From Micromonospora phaseoli (GTDB taxonomy: Bacteria; Actinomycetota; Actinomycetes; Mycobacteriales; Micromonosporaceae), in assembly GCF_900109115.1 (NCBI RefSeq), contig NZ_FNYV01000007.1:1-64000 (forward strand): 64,000 nt of DNA, written 5' to 3'. Numbering within the stretch: position 1 is the first letter of the stretch; every line of letters starts with the position of its first letter. The position numbers and the translations under genes were made by a program. Positions 31,561 through 40,815 of the stretch are shown here, piece after piece. The notes beneath the pieces were generated by a model. It searched no databases, had not been told where the DNA came from, and saw only the letters and a program-made list of their open reading frames with translations.

Positions 31561-32286
31561 ATGACCACACTCGCCACCACCACGACACGGATCGCCGAGG
31601 CCGCCGCGCCGCTCGACGGCCGGCGCCCGGTCGCACCGCTGCTGGAACGCGTCCGCGCCGGCCGGCAGTTCGGCGCGAACGTCCACTCGACCCTCGACGT
31701 GCTCTGGGTCCTCTACGACCGGATCCTGCGGATCACCCCCGCTACCGTCGACGACCCCGACCGCGACCGGTTCCTGCTCTCCAAGGGTCACGCGGTGGCC
31801 GGCTACTACGCGGTGCTCGCCACGAAGGGTTTCGTCCCGCCCGACTGGCTGGACGACCAGGGCGGGCCGGAGAGCCGGCTCGGCGACCACCCGGACCGGA
31901 CGCTGGTACCCGGAGTGGAGATCGGCTCCGGTTCGCTCGGACACGGTCTCGGCCTGGCCGTCGGCACCGCTCTCGGGCTGCGCGCCCAGGGCCTGCTCGA
32001 ACCCCGGGTGTACGTGCTGCTCGGTGACGCCGAGTTGGACGAGGGCGCCAACCACGAGGCGATCGCGTACGCCGGCGCCGTCGAACTTGCCAACCTGACC
32101 GCCATCGTGGTCGACAACTCCTCCGCCACGCACGGCTGGCCGGGCGGTCCGGCCACCCGATTCACGGTCAACGGGTGGACCGCCGCCACGGTCGACGGGC
32201 GGGACCACGCCGCCCTGCACACCGCCCTGACCGGACACCACGGCCACCGGCCGCACCTCGTCGTCGCCGTCATCGAGAGTGAGTGA
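31561..32286 (+). CDS. Split transketolase, N-terminal (TPP-binding) subunit
   Basis: About 241 residues. It has the thiamine-pyrophosphate motifs: KGHAVAGYYAVLA, GSGSLGHGLGLAVG, and GDAELDEGANHEA followed by NLTAIVVDNSS. The classical GDG is GDA here. A full transketolase is about 650 residues; this is the N-terminal half, and the C-terminal half is the next gene. Split transketolases occur in archaea and many bacteria, often for specialised sugar metabolism. The gene is divergent from soxR with about 46 bases between starts, so shared control is possible. Confidence 0.88.
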   Translation: MTTLATTTTRIAEAAAPLDGRRPVAPLLERVRAGRQFGANVHSTLDVLWVLYDRILRITPATVDDPDRDRFLLSKGHAVAGYYAVLATKGFVPPDWLDDQGGPESRLGDHPDRTLVPGVEIGSGSLGHGLGLAVGTALGLRAQGLLEPRVYVLLGDAELDEGANHEAIAYAGAVELANLTAIVVDNSSATHGWPGGPATRFTVNGWTAATVDGRDHAALHTALTGHHGHRPHLVVAVIESE

Positions 32287-32288
32287 TC

Positions 32289-33179
32289 ATGCGGGATCGT
32301 TTCATCGACACCACCACGACGCTGCTCGCCGAGGACCCGCGTACCGCCCTGGTGCTCGCCGACATCTCCGCCGAGGCGTTCGCCCCGGCCGCCCGACTGC
32401 ACCCCGACCGGGTGCTCAACGTCGGTATCCGGGAACAGTTGATGCTCGGCGTGGCCGGCGGGCTGGCGCTGACCGGGCTGCGCCCGATCGTGCACAGCTA
32501 CGCGCCGTTCCTCGTCGAGCGGGCGTACGAGCAGATCAAGCTCGACCTCGACCACCAGGCGGCGAGCGCGGTGCTGGTCAGCGTGGGCGCCTCGTACGAC
32601 CGGGCGGCGGCCGGGCGGACGCACCTCAGTCCGGCCGACGTCGCGCTGCTCGACACCCTGTCCGGCTGGACCGTGCACGTGCCGGGGCACCCGGCGGAGG
32701 TGCCCGGTCTGCTGCGCGCCACGGTGGCCGCCGACACCTCGGCGTACCTGCGGCTGTCCACCCTGAGCAACGCTCATCCGCACCCGGGCGACGGCGCGCT
32801 CGTGGTGCTGCGGGACGCCGGGCCCGGCGCGGCGCTGCTGGTCGCGGTCGGGCCGGTGCTGGACGCGGCCCTCGCTGCGGCGGCGGACCTGCCGGTCACC
32901 GTGGCGTACACCCACCGGCCACGCCCGTTGGACACCGACGGAGTACGGGCACTCGCCGGTACCGAGGTGATCCTGGTCGAGCCCTACCTGGCGGGCACCT
33001 CTGCCCGGGTGGTCACCGCAGCGCTCGCGGACCGGGCGCACCGGCTGCTCACGCTCGGGGTCGGGCGGGAGGAGCTGCGGCGGTACGGATCGGCCGAGGA
33101 CCACAACCGCTGGCACGGGCTGGACGCGGCGGGGCTGCGTCGCTCGCTGACCGGCTTTCTCTCCCCCGCCCTGGTGTGA
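32289..33179 (+). CDS. Split transketolase, C-terminal (pyrimidine-binding) subunit
   Basis: About 296 residues starting three bases after the stop of the N-terminal subunit (ATG 32289; GTG 32283 would overlap it). The catalytic Glu that activates TPP is in VLNVGIREQLMLG; PIVHSYAPFLVERAYEQIKLDL and the transketolase C-terminal Rossmann-like domain with EVILVEPYLAGTSARVV follow. Together with the preceding gene it should form an alpha2beta2 transketolase-type enzyme. The donor and acceptor sugars are unknown. Confidence 0.88.
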   Translation: MRDRFIDTTTTLLAEDPRTALVLADISAEAFAPAARLHPDRVLNVGIREQLMLGVAGGLALTGLRPIVHSYAPFLVERAYEQIKLDLDHQAASAVLVSVGASYDRAAAGRTHLSPADVALLDTLSGWTVHVPGHPAEVPGLLRATVAADTSAYLRLSTLSNAHPHPGDGALVVLRDAGPGAALLVAVGPVLDAALAAAADLPVTVAYTHRPRPLDTDGVRALAGTEVILVEPYLAGTSARVVTAALADRAHRLLTLGVGREELRRYGSAEDHNRWHGLDAAGLRRSLTGFLSPALV

Positions 33180-33212
33180 GGCGGAGTCGGCCAGCATGGG
33201 TCGGCCCGACGG

Positions 33213-33920
33213 TCAGGATGCGGCAGCACCGCCGGGGCGGCGGCGGGTGCGCTCGCGGCCGAGGATCCAGATCGCCTCCACGCCGTCCCGCCAGGTGATC
33301 TTCTTGCCCTCCTCGCGGCCCCGGGCGCGGTAGCTGATCGGCACCTCGTACGGCCGGATGCGGCGGCGCAGCAGCTTGCCGGTCACCTCGGCCTCCATGC
33401 CGAAGCCTCGGGAGCGGATGTCCAACGAGCGGTAGAGCGCGACCGGCATCAGCTTGAAGCAGGTCTCCAGGTCGCCGATGTAGGAGTTGAACAGCACGTT
33501 CGCCGCCATGGTGACGCCCTTGTTGCCCATCACGTACCAGAAGCTGTAGGCGCTGTGACTGCCGAAGGTACGGTTGCCGTACACCACCGTCGCCCGGCCG
33601 TCGAGCACCGGAGCAAGCAGCGTGGGAATGTCCTGCGGGTCGTACTCCAGGTCGGCGTCGAGGATGACCATGTACTCGCCCTCGGCGTTCGCGACCGCCG
33701 ACCGGATGGCCGCCCCCTTGCCCGCGTTGCGTTGATGCGTGATCACCCGCAGCCGAGCGTCGTCGGCCCGGCCGAGGATCTCGCCGGTACCGTCGCGGCT
33801 GCCGTCGTCGACCACCACGAGCTCGATCTCGCACGGATACTCCACCGCCAACGCCTGCTTCAAGGCATCCGCGATGCGTTCTTCCTCGTTGTAGACCGGC
33901 ATGAGGATCGACAGCTTCAC
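33213..33920 (-). CDS. Family 2 glycosyltransferase (dolichyl-phosphate-mannose-synthase-like)
   Basis: About 235 residues from GTG 33920, favoured by GGAG six bases upstream. The GT-A fold opens KLSILMPVYNEEERI; nucleotide binding is in ELVVVDDGSRDGTG; the metal motif is ILDADLEYDP; and later blocks are NRTFGSHSAYS and DLETCFKLM. This is the group that loads a polyprenyl phosphate with one sugar. It has no C-terminal membrane helices, so partner membrane proteins such as the divergent 718-residue protein would use its product (inference). Confidence 0.9.
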   Translation of the reverse strand: MKLSILMPVYNEEERIADALKQALAVEYPCEIELVVVDDGSRDGTGEILGRADDARLRVITHQRNAGKGAAIRSAVANAEGEYMVILDADLEYDPQDIPTLLAPVLDGRATVVYGNRTFGSHSAYSFWYVMGNKGVTMAANVLFNSYIGDLETCFKLMPVALYRSLDIRSRGFGMEAEVTGKLLRRRIRPYEVPISYRARGREEGKKITWRDGVEAIWILGRERTRRRPGGAAAS

Positions 33921-34044
33921 GGGAATCTCCACGATGGCGGCAATATGTCGGCCATAGCCTAGCCCGGCAGGTCAGCCTGGTGGCAGCGACCACCGATGGA
34001 TATCGACGGCCGGGCGCTCAGACTGATGGTGTTTACTTCCGGCC

Positions 34045-36201
34045 ATGTCGGCCGCCGGCTTCCCGCTCGTCCTGGCTCCCGTCGCCTCGCTCGCCCTGCT
34101 CACCGTGGCGTTACGGCCGCATACCGTGGACACCACGGCACCACGGCGACTCGCGGTGATCCGAGCGACGCTCGCGGTCGGAGCCTTCGCGGTGCTGACC
34201 GTCGAGATACTGGGCGCGCTGCGGCTGCTGACCGCACCCACGTTCGCGGCGGCCTGGCTGCTCTTCCTGGCCGTCTCGGCGGTGGCCGCCGCGCGTCGCC
34301 GCCGGGCCGACGCCCGCGCCGGCCGGAGACCGGCCACGATCCCTGCCGCCGCGCTGACCGGTTTCTGGCGTACGGCGGGCCGGGGCGAGCGGCTGCTCGC
34401 CGGCACCGTCGGCGGGCTGCTCCTGGTCGGCCTGCTGGTCGGCCTGCTGGCCGCGCCGAACAACTTCGACTCGCAGACCTACCATCTGCCGAAGGTGGAG
34501 CGCTGGGTGGCCCAGGGCGACCTGTCGTTCTGGGCGACCGCGATCCACCGGCAGGTGACCATTCCGCCGGGCGCCGAGTACCTGCTGCTGCACCTGCGCC
34601 TCTTCACCGGCGGGGACGCGCTGTACAACCTGGTCCAGTGGGCCGCCGGTCTGGTCTGCCTGCTGGCGGTGGCTCGGGTGACCGCCCAGCTCGGCGGTGG
34701 CCGGCGGGCCCAGCTGCTCACCGTCTTCGTGTTGGCCACCACGCCGATGGTGACGCTCCAGTCGACCAGCACCCAGACCGACCTGGTCTGCGCCGCCTGG
34801 GTGGCCTGCGTGGCCACCCTCGCGCTGGACGGGCTGCGCCGGCAGGCCGGCGTGGGCGAGCTGCTCGCCCTCGGGGCGGCCACCGGGCTGACCGCCCTCA
34901 CCAAGACCAGCGGCCTGCTCGCGGTGGGCCCGCTGCTGGTGCTCTGGGGGCTGGGCCAGCTACGCCAGGCGTACCCGGACCGGCCGGTCCCGCGCCGCCG
35001 GGTCCCGGTCGCCGCGACCGCCCGTACGGTCGGTGCCTCGGCCCTGATCCTGTTGGTCGCCGCCGTTGTGGTCGGCCCGTTCCTGAGCCGGGTGTACGCC
35101 GAGTTCGGTCATCCCCTCGGGCCCGAGCGGCTGCGCGAGTCGGTGCCGATGGAGCGGCACGACCCGGCCTCGGTGCTGGTCAACGCGCTCCGCATCGGAC
35201 ACACCGCACTGGACACCCCGCTGGCCCCGGTGCGTGAGGTCACCGCCGAGGCCATCATCGCGGTGGCCGGGCTGATCGGGGTGGACCCACAGGACCGGGC
35301 GATCACCTTCGGACGGGAGAACTTCCCGGAGCCGTCCTGGTATCCCGACGAGGACCGGGTGGCCTTTCCGCTGGCCGGCGCGCTGGCACTGATCGGCGCC
35401 GTGGCCGCGCTACGCCGGCCGGCGCGGATCAGCCCGGAGACGGCGGGGGCGCTGCGCGCGTACGCCCTGGTCGTGGTGGTGGCGGTGCTGCTGCACACGG
35501 CGATGATCAAGTGGCAGCCGTGGGGGAACCGGCTGCTGCTCTACGCGTTGGCGGTGTCGGTACCGCTGGCCGGGCTCTGGCTGGACGGAGTCTTCCGCCG
35601 CGCGGGCCGCGCCGCAACGCCCACCGAAAACAGCCGCGCCGCAACGCCCGCAGAGGACAGCCGCGCCGCGACGCCCGCCGAGGGCGGGCCGGGCGACGGT
35701 ACGGCAGACATCGGGGGCACGGCGGGCCGCCGTGGGCGGCGGCCGGTGGCGGCGACGCTCGCCGTGACGGTGCTGGCCACCTGCGCGCTGGCCGGGGTGC
35801 TGGCGGTGTCGTACGGCTTCCCACGCCGGCTGGTCGGCGCGGGCTCGGTCTTCACCACCACCGAGTGGGAGTCGCGCTTCCTGCGGCGGCCCCAGTGGGC
35901 GCAGGAGTACCGCTGGGCGGCCGACGCGGTCCGGGCCGCCGATGCTCGCCGGATCGGCCTGTCGCAGCGTAACGACGACTGGGAGTACCCCTGGTGGCTG
36001 CTGCTGCGCGACGCCGACGGCGGCTCCCCCGAACTGCTGGCGCTCCAGTCCGTCCTGGAGGACCGACCGGCAACCGACCCTGCCTCGGTGGACGCGATCG
36101 TCTGCACCGGCAGCCGCGATCTCTGCGCGGACCTGCTACCGCCCGGCTGGCGGTTGGAGTTCCGCAGCTACGTCGGATACGCCCTGCCCGGGCAGGGCTG
36201 A
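34045..36201 (+). CDS. Large polytopic membrane protein, GT-C glycosyltransferase-like
   Basis: A 718-residue protein with about twelve hydrophobic segments across residues 5-530 and a final one near 585. NNFDSQTYHLPKVERWVAQG after the third helix supplies an acidic first-loop motif typical of GT-C (ArnT/PMT-like) enzymes, and TALTKTSGLLAVGPLLVLWG resembles the family core. A linker at about residues 520-550 holds three 9-residue repeats. The soluble C-terminus begins near 600. It probably transfers a sugar from a polyprenyl-phosphate donor outside the membrane. It is divergent from a GT2 gene that could make that donor. Confidence 0.75.
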   Translation: MSAAGFPLVLAPVASLALLTVALRPHTVDTTAPRRLAVIRATLAVGAFAVLTVEILGALRLLTAPTFAAAWLLFLAVSAVAAARRRRADARAGRRPATIPAAALTGFWRTAGRGERLLAGTVGGLLLVGLLVGLLAAPNNFDSQTYHLPKVERWVAQGDLSFWATAIHRQVTIPPGAEYLLLHLRLFTGGDALYNLVQWAAGLVCLLAVARVTAQLGGGRRAQLLTVFVLATTPMVTLQSTSTQTDLVCAAWVACVATLALDGLRRQAGVGELLALGAATGLTALTKTSGLLAVGPLLVLWGLGQLRQAYPDRPVPRRRVPVAATARTVGASALILLVAAVVVGPFLSRVYAEFGHPLGPERLRESVPMERHDPASVLVNALRIGHTALDTPLAPVREVTAEAIIAVAGLIGVDPQDRAITFGRENFPEPSWYPDEDRVAFPLAGALALIGAVAALRRPARISPETAGALRAYALVVVVAVLLHTAMIKWQPWGNRLLLYALAVSVPLAGLWLDGVFRRAGRAATPTENSRAATPAEDSRAATPAEGGPGDGTADIGGTAGRRGRRPVAATLAVTVLATCALAGVLAVSYGFPRRLVGAGSVFTTTEWESRFLRRPQWAQEYRWAADAVRAADARRIGLSQRNDDWEYPWWLLLRDADGGSPELLALQSVLEDRPATDPASVDAIVCTGSRDLCADLLPPGWRLEFRSYVGYALPGQG
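35606..35686 (+). repeat. Three 27-base in-frame tandem repeats
   Basis: Units of 27 bases encode RAATPTENS, RAATPAEDS and RAATPAEGG inside the large membrane-protein gene. Units 1 and 2 differ at only a few positions. They expand a flexible loop before the last membrane helix, and copy number could vary between strains. Confidence 0.8.
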
Positions 36202-36381
36202 CCGGGTCGGCGGCCGCTCACGCCGGGCGGCTCGACCGTCCGACCGGCCACGACCTGCCCCATTGGCCCGGTTCGACGCTGCGCGCAACGTTTCCGAGAC
36301 CCATTCACATACCTGCATCCCACGCGTTACCGTCCGGTAACTCGATCGACGTCCCGCGATCGAGCGGAAAGGAGTGCGTCG

Positions 36382-37981
36382 ATGTCTGGTACCCCTGCCA
36401 GTCGCGAACGGGGGCATCGACGGCGGCTCGCCCAGGTCGCCGTCCTCGCCACTGCTCTCGTCCTGCCGATGCTGTCCACGGCCACACCGGCCGCCGCAGC
36501 CGACCGCCCCGCCGTCCAGCCACTCCCCGCCCACCTGGAAACCATCCGAGCCGCCGAGGCCACCGCGCTCTACGGCGCACCCGGCATCCGCCCGATTGAA
36601 CAGCGCCGCACCGCGCTGATCACCATGGGCGACAGCCAGATCTCCGGCGAGGGGGTGGGCAACTACGTGCCCGGCACCCACCAGCCGGGCAACTGGTGCG
36701 ACCGCTCGTACGACCAGGCGGTGTTCCGCACCGGCATCACCGCCGACGAGCGTTACAACATCGCCTGCTCGGGTGCCACCCCGTGGAACCTGATCGTGGG
36801 CGGCCCTACCCAGCACAACGAGCTGAACCAGGGTGACCATCTCGCCATCAAGGCGCGCAACACGCACATCAAGCTGCTCTGGGTGGTCGTCGGCGCCAAC
36901 GGCGACGGCACGATCCAGTTCGGCCCGGTGGCCACCGACTGCGCCATCCGCCGCGTCTTCTTCCAGGGCCCCTGCTGGCCCACCTACACCGACCAGTGGA
37001 CGGTACGCACCGACGGCAGCCGCCGAGCCGTCGAGGAGGCGCTGACCGACATCCGCCAGACCATGACGAACGCCGGCTACCTGAACTCCGACTACGAGCT
37101 GGTGCTCATGTCGTACTCCAGCCCGGCCAGCCCCGACGTCGAGGACAACCCGAACTTCCCCGGCTGGTACTCCGGCGGCTGCCTGCTCTACCTCGCCGAC
37201 GCCGCGTTCGCCCGGAACAAGGCGGTGCCGCTGTTCGAGTCGGCGCTGCGGGCGGCGGCGGCGAACACCGGCACCCGGTACCTCGACGCCAGCCGGCTGT
37301 TCCACGGCCACGAGGTCTGCACCGACAGCACCTCGGTCCGCGGCCTCTACATCGAGTTGGGCGTCTGGGACGAGAACGCGGGCCCGCCAGTCGTTCCACC
37401 CGAACTACCGGGGGCACGGCATGTTCGCCCAGTGCATCACCCAGTTCTACGCCTCCGGGCAGCAGCGGGGCACCTGCGTCGACCCGGCCAGCACCGGCAA
37501 CGGTGTGCTCTACAACGGAGTGCTGGAGTTCAAGCAGCTGCGCAACGCCGCCACCGGCACCTGTGTGGACGGCAAGGGGTATGACTCCCGCAACGGCACC
37601 GTCCAGCAGCCGTACCGCTGCCACGGCGGGCGCAACCAGGGCTTCTGGTACGACCCGACCCGGCAGTCGCTGCACTCCGAGCTCTCCCACGACCGGTGCC
37701 TGGACGTCTCCGGGGGCACGCTGCGCTCCGGTGCGGCGGTCAACATCTACGACTGCCACGGCGGCACCAACCAGCAGTTCCTGCTCTCCGGCAACCAGCT
37801 GCGCGCCGCCGGTGACACGGGCCTCTGCCTGGCCTTCGACAACCCCCTGCTGGGCACGCCCCGGCTGCGGCTGGCCAACTGCTCCAGCAGTTCGCGGCAG
37901 CAGTGGTCGTTCGAGTCCCGGTCGTTCGCCCAGCCCGTCGGGTACGGGCGGGACGACTTCATCGGGTCCCGGGTGTACTAG
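36382..37981 (+). pseudogene. SGNH-hydrolase plus ricin-type lectin gene, interrupted by a +1 frameshift
   Basis: ATG 36382 follows GAAAGGAG and opens a signal peptide (ending ATPAAA). The first frame carries the SGNH nucleophile block ITMGDSQISGEG, a Gly block (CSGATPWN) and an Asn block (VVGANGDG) up to about 37380. After one extra G in the GGG run 37380-37382, the true continuation lies in the next frame: QSFHPNYRGHGMFAQ (catalytic His block), then a ricin-B/CBM13 domain (CVDGKGYDS, NQGFW, CLDVSGG, NQQFLLSGN, QQWSF) ending at 37981. As written, the protein loses its catalytic His and lectin domain. Intact, it would be an extracellular esterase or lipase with carbohydrate binding. Confidence 0.85.
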
Positions 37982-37986
37982 TACGA

Positions 37987-38020
37987 GGAGCGGCCGTCGC
38001 CAGAACGGGACGGCCGCTCC
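37987..38020. terminator. Bidirectional hairpin terminator
   Basis: Perfect 12-base arms (GGAGCGGCCGTC and complement) with a 10-base loop sit between the SGNH-lectin gene and the convergent lipoprotein gene. Confidence 0.8.
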
Positions 38021-38034
38021 AGACCACCCCGGTG

Positions 38035-38619
38035 CTAGTTGCCGTCCAGGGGGATGACGATCAGGCGGGCGGATGCCTGGTCGCCGTCCTTGGCACCGGC
38101 GACGCCGAGCTTGGTGCCGACCTTGACGTCCGTCGCCGCGATCGACTTGCGCCGCTCGATCACGCGCAGGTCGTCGGCGAGGGTCCAGGTCTGGGTGAAG
38201 CCGTCGGTCGACTTCACGGTCATCGTGTCGCCGTCGAGGGCGGTCACCTCGCCACGCTGCACGGCGATCGTCTTCGTACCGCCGTCACGGGTCTGCACCA
38301 CCGCCTCGCCGTGCAGCGTGTTCTTGCGCAGCAGCACCCGGGCCGCGCGGCGCTTACGCAACTCCTCGACGCGCTCCTGCCGGGTCCTGCCCTCGGCCGA
38401 CTCCGACGGCGTAGGCGCGGCGGCCTCCGGGTCCAGCTCTGCGGGGTCGAATCCGAGCGCGGCGAGTGCCTGGCCTTCCGCGCCCATTGCCGCGACCACC
38501 TCGACGGCGGTCTCCTGCGCCACGTCCCGACCGGGCTGGGCCACCCCGCAACCGCCGGCGGCCAACGCCACCGCCACGAGCAGCGCGGTCGTAGCGGTGA
38601 CGGATCCCCTGCGTGCCAT
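38035..38619 (-). CDS. DUF5666-like lipoprotein
   Basis: About 194 residues from ATG 38619. The lipobox ALAAGGCG predicts a lipoprotein. Residues 30-100 are acidic and helical. Residues 100-190 form a small beta domain with GEVTALDGDTMTVKSTDG and VKVGTKLGVAG, the pattern of DUF5666 (OB-like) proteins. The function is unknown. It lies directly after an OmpR-type two-component pair on the same strand, with a 73-base gap, and may be its target or part of its sensing system. Confidence 0.78.
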   Translation of the reverse strand: MARRGSVTATTALLVAVALAAGGCGVAQPGRDVAQETAVEVVAAMGAEGQALAALGFDPAELDPEAAAPTPSESAEGRTRQERVEELRKRRAARVLLRKNTLHGEAVVQTRDGGTKTIAVQRGEVTALDGDTMTVKSTDGFTQTWTLADDLRVIERRKSIAATDVKVGTKLGVAGAKDGDQASARLIVIPLDGN

Positions 38620-38692
38620 GTCTCGTCCTCTCGTCCGTGAGGGCACCAGCGTGACCCGGTCGGATGAGGCGACCGTCAGGCCGCTGTTCGAG

Positions 38693-40063
38693 TCAGGTAA
38701 GGATTCCCGGCAGCCGGACGGTGAACGCGGCCCCGCCCTCCGGTGCGTGGCCGGCGCTGATCTCCCCGCCCAGCCGGCGGACCAGGCCGGCGGCGAGCGC
38801 CAACCCGAGCCCGCTGCCGACCTTGCGCAGCCCCTGGTAGCGCTGGCGCAGCGCGCCGCGCTCGAAGGCGACCGCCAGGTCTTCGTCGGTCAGTCCGGGC
38901 CCGCCGTCGCGAACCTCGATCGCGCCACCGGCCGCCGGGTCGGCACCGGCCGGCCGGACCGCGAGGATCACCGGCGCCCCCGGCGGTACGACCCGCAGCA
39001 CGTTCTCCAGCAGCCCGTCGAGCACCTGCCGGATCCGCCCCGGATCGGTGTGGACCAGCACCGGCAGCTGCGGTACCTCCAGCCGGAACAGCACGCCGAC
39101 CGAGACACACCGGTCGGCCCAGGTGCGGCCCGCGTCGGTGGCCAGCCCGACCAGGTCGACCGGCACCGGTTCGAGCGGGAAGTCGACCGCCTCCAGGCGG
39201 GCCAGCGCGAGCAGGTCGGCGACCAACCGGTCCAGACGCCGCGCCTCGGCCAGCATGGTCCGGCCCGTGTCGGCCGCCGCCGACGGCTCGACCACCCCGT
39301 CCGCCAACGCCTCCGCGTAGCCCCGGATGGCGGTCAGCGGGGTACGCAGCTCGTGCGAGACGGAGAGCAGGAACTCCCGCTGTCGCCCCTCGCTGGTGGA
39401 GAGCGCGGCGGCCAGCCCGTTCAGGGCGTACGCCAGGTCGGCCACCTCCGCCGGCGACTCCACCGGCACCCGCACGGAGCGATCACCGGCGCTCAGTCGG
39501 GCAGCGGCGGTCGCCGCCCGTCGGATCGGCCGGGCCAGCCGACGGGCGAGCAACCAGCCGGCGACCGCCCCGGCGGCCAGTCCCGCCAGCAGCGGCAGCC
39601 AGAGGCCGCGCAGCACCTGACGCCAGATCCCGGCACCCGCCCGCCGGGTCAGCACCACGCCGTCACCGCCGGGCAGCGCCCGCCCCTCGACGAGCGCCCG
39701 TTGCCCGGCGACCGGTCGCCGGCCGGAGACGTCGCGACCGGCCGCCACCCGGTTCACCAGCTGGGCGGGCAGGCCGGGGCGGTCGACGGCACCGCCCGAG
39801 ATCAGGTAGATGGTGACGCCCTGGGTGTCGAGTTGCCGGACCAGCCGCTCACCGGCCAGCTCCCGGACCCGGCCGGGGCGCGCCCGCAGCAGCTCCGCGG
39901 CGAGCTGCGCCTGGGTGGCCAGCGCCCGCTGGTCGCGCCGCTCGGCGGCACGAACCGCCACCGGCACCGCGACCAACGCGGTGACCAGTACCGACACCAA
40001 CGCCACCGCGCAGGTCACCAGCACCGCGCGGGCGGTCAGGGTACGCCCCGGACGGTCAACCAT
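38693..40063 (-). CDS. OmpR-type sensor histidine kinase
   Basis: About 456 residues from ATG 40063; the start lies inside the response regulator gene (8-base overlap). A first membrane helix (VLVTCAVALVSVLVTALVAV) is followed by an extracytoplasmic region of about 110 residues, a second helix (LPLLAGLAAGAVAGWLLA), a HAMP domain, the H-box SVSHELRTPLTAIRGY, and N and G boxes (LLENVLRVV, VRDGGPGLTDEDL, GSGLGLALAAGL). A classical transmembrane kinase. Confidence 0.95.
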   Translation of the reverse strand: MVDRPGRTLTARAVLVTCAVALVSVLVTALVAVPVAVRAAERRDQRALATQAQLAAELLRARPGRVRELAGERLVRQLDTQGVTIYLISGGAVDRPGLPAQLVNRVAAGRDVSGRRPVAGQRALVEGRALPGGDGVVLTRRAGAGIWRQVLRGLWLPLLAGLAAGAVAGWLLARRLARPIRRAATAAARLSAGDRSVRVPVESPAEVADLAYALNGLAAALSTSEGRQREFLLSVSHELRTPLTAIRGYAEALADGVVEPSAAADTGRTMLAEARRLDRLVADLLALARLEAVDFPLEPVPVDLVGLATDAGRTWADRCVSVGVLFRLEVPQLPVLVHTDPGRIRQVLDGLLENVLRVVPPGAPVILAVRPAGADPAAGGAIEVRDGGPGLTDEDLAVAFERGALRQRYQGLRKVGSGLGLALAAGLVRRLGGEISAGHAPEGGAAFTVRLPGILT

Positions 40064-40745
40064 CGGCGGCGTACCCGACGCCACGGTGGGTACGGATCAC
40101 GCTCACCGGGCCGAGCTTCGCCCGGACCTGCGCCACGTGCACGTCGACGGTCCGGGTACCGGCGTGTGCCGCGTACCCCCAGACTCCGGCCAGCAGCTCC
40201 TCCCGGGTGAAGACCCGCCCCGGTCGGGTCATCAGGTGGGCCAGCAGGTCGAACTCGGTCGAGGTCAGCTGCACCGGGCAGCCGTCCACGGTGACCGAGC
40301 GGCGGCCCGTGTCGAGGGTGACCCGGCCGAGGACGACCGGTTGTGCGGAATCGGGCGGGCCGGTGGTGCGCCGCAGCACGGCCCGCACCCGGGCGACGAG
40401 TTCGCGCGGGCTGAACGGCTTCGTCACGTAGTCGTCCGCGCCCAACTCCAGGCCGACTATCCGGTCCACCTCGTCGTCGCGGGCGGTGAGGAAGATGACC
40501 GGCATCCAGTCGCCGGTCTCCCGCAGTCGCCGGCAGATCTCGGTGCCGGCCAGGCCAGGCAGCGCGATGTCGAGCACGCAGGCCACCGGGCGCAGCCGGC
40601 GGGCGGCGGCGAGACCGGCGGTCCCGTCGTGTTCGACGTGTACGCCGAAGCCGTCCCGGCTCAGGTAGAGCCGAACCAGGTCGGCGATGCTCGGCTCGTC
40701 CTCCACCACGAGGACCAGCCCACGCCGCGGGTGCTCGACGGTCAC
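40056..40745 (-). CDS. OmpR/PhoB-type response regulator
   Basis: A 229-residue regulator. The receiver has ED in VVEDEPSIAD, phosphoacceptor Asp in CVLDIALPG, Thr in IFLTARDDE and Lys in DYVTKPFSP. The C-terminal winged helix has FDLLAHLMTRPGRVFTREELL and RTVDVHVAQVRAKL. The kinase gene overlaps its 3' end. Probable targets include the downstream lipoprotein gene and itself, but no direct repeats typical of such sites were identified. Confidence 0.95.
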   Translation of the reverse strand: MTVEHPRRGLVLVVEDEPSIADLVRLYLSRDGFGVHVEHDGTAGLAAARRLRPVACVLDIALPGLAGTEICRRLRETGDWMPVIFLTARDDEVDRIVGLELGADDYVTKPFSPRELVARVRAVLRRTTGPPDSAQPVVLGRVTLDTGRRSVTVDGCPVQLTSTEFDLLAHLMTRPGRVFTREELLAGVWGYAAHAGTRTVDVHVAQVRAKLGPVSVIRTHRGVGYAADG

Positions 40746-40815
40746 CGGCCCATGATTGCCGATCGGCGGGGCCGGGCGGTGTCAGGCCATGTTCGGATCC
40801 GGTAAGAACACCCGG

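Noticed and set aside
31561..33179. A broken transketolase gene.
   Set aside because: The two halves have separate starts and stops at the usual subunit boundary and all key residues, which fits a natural split enzyme and not a frameshift.
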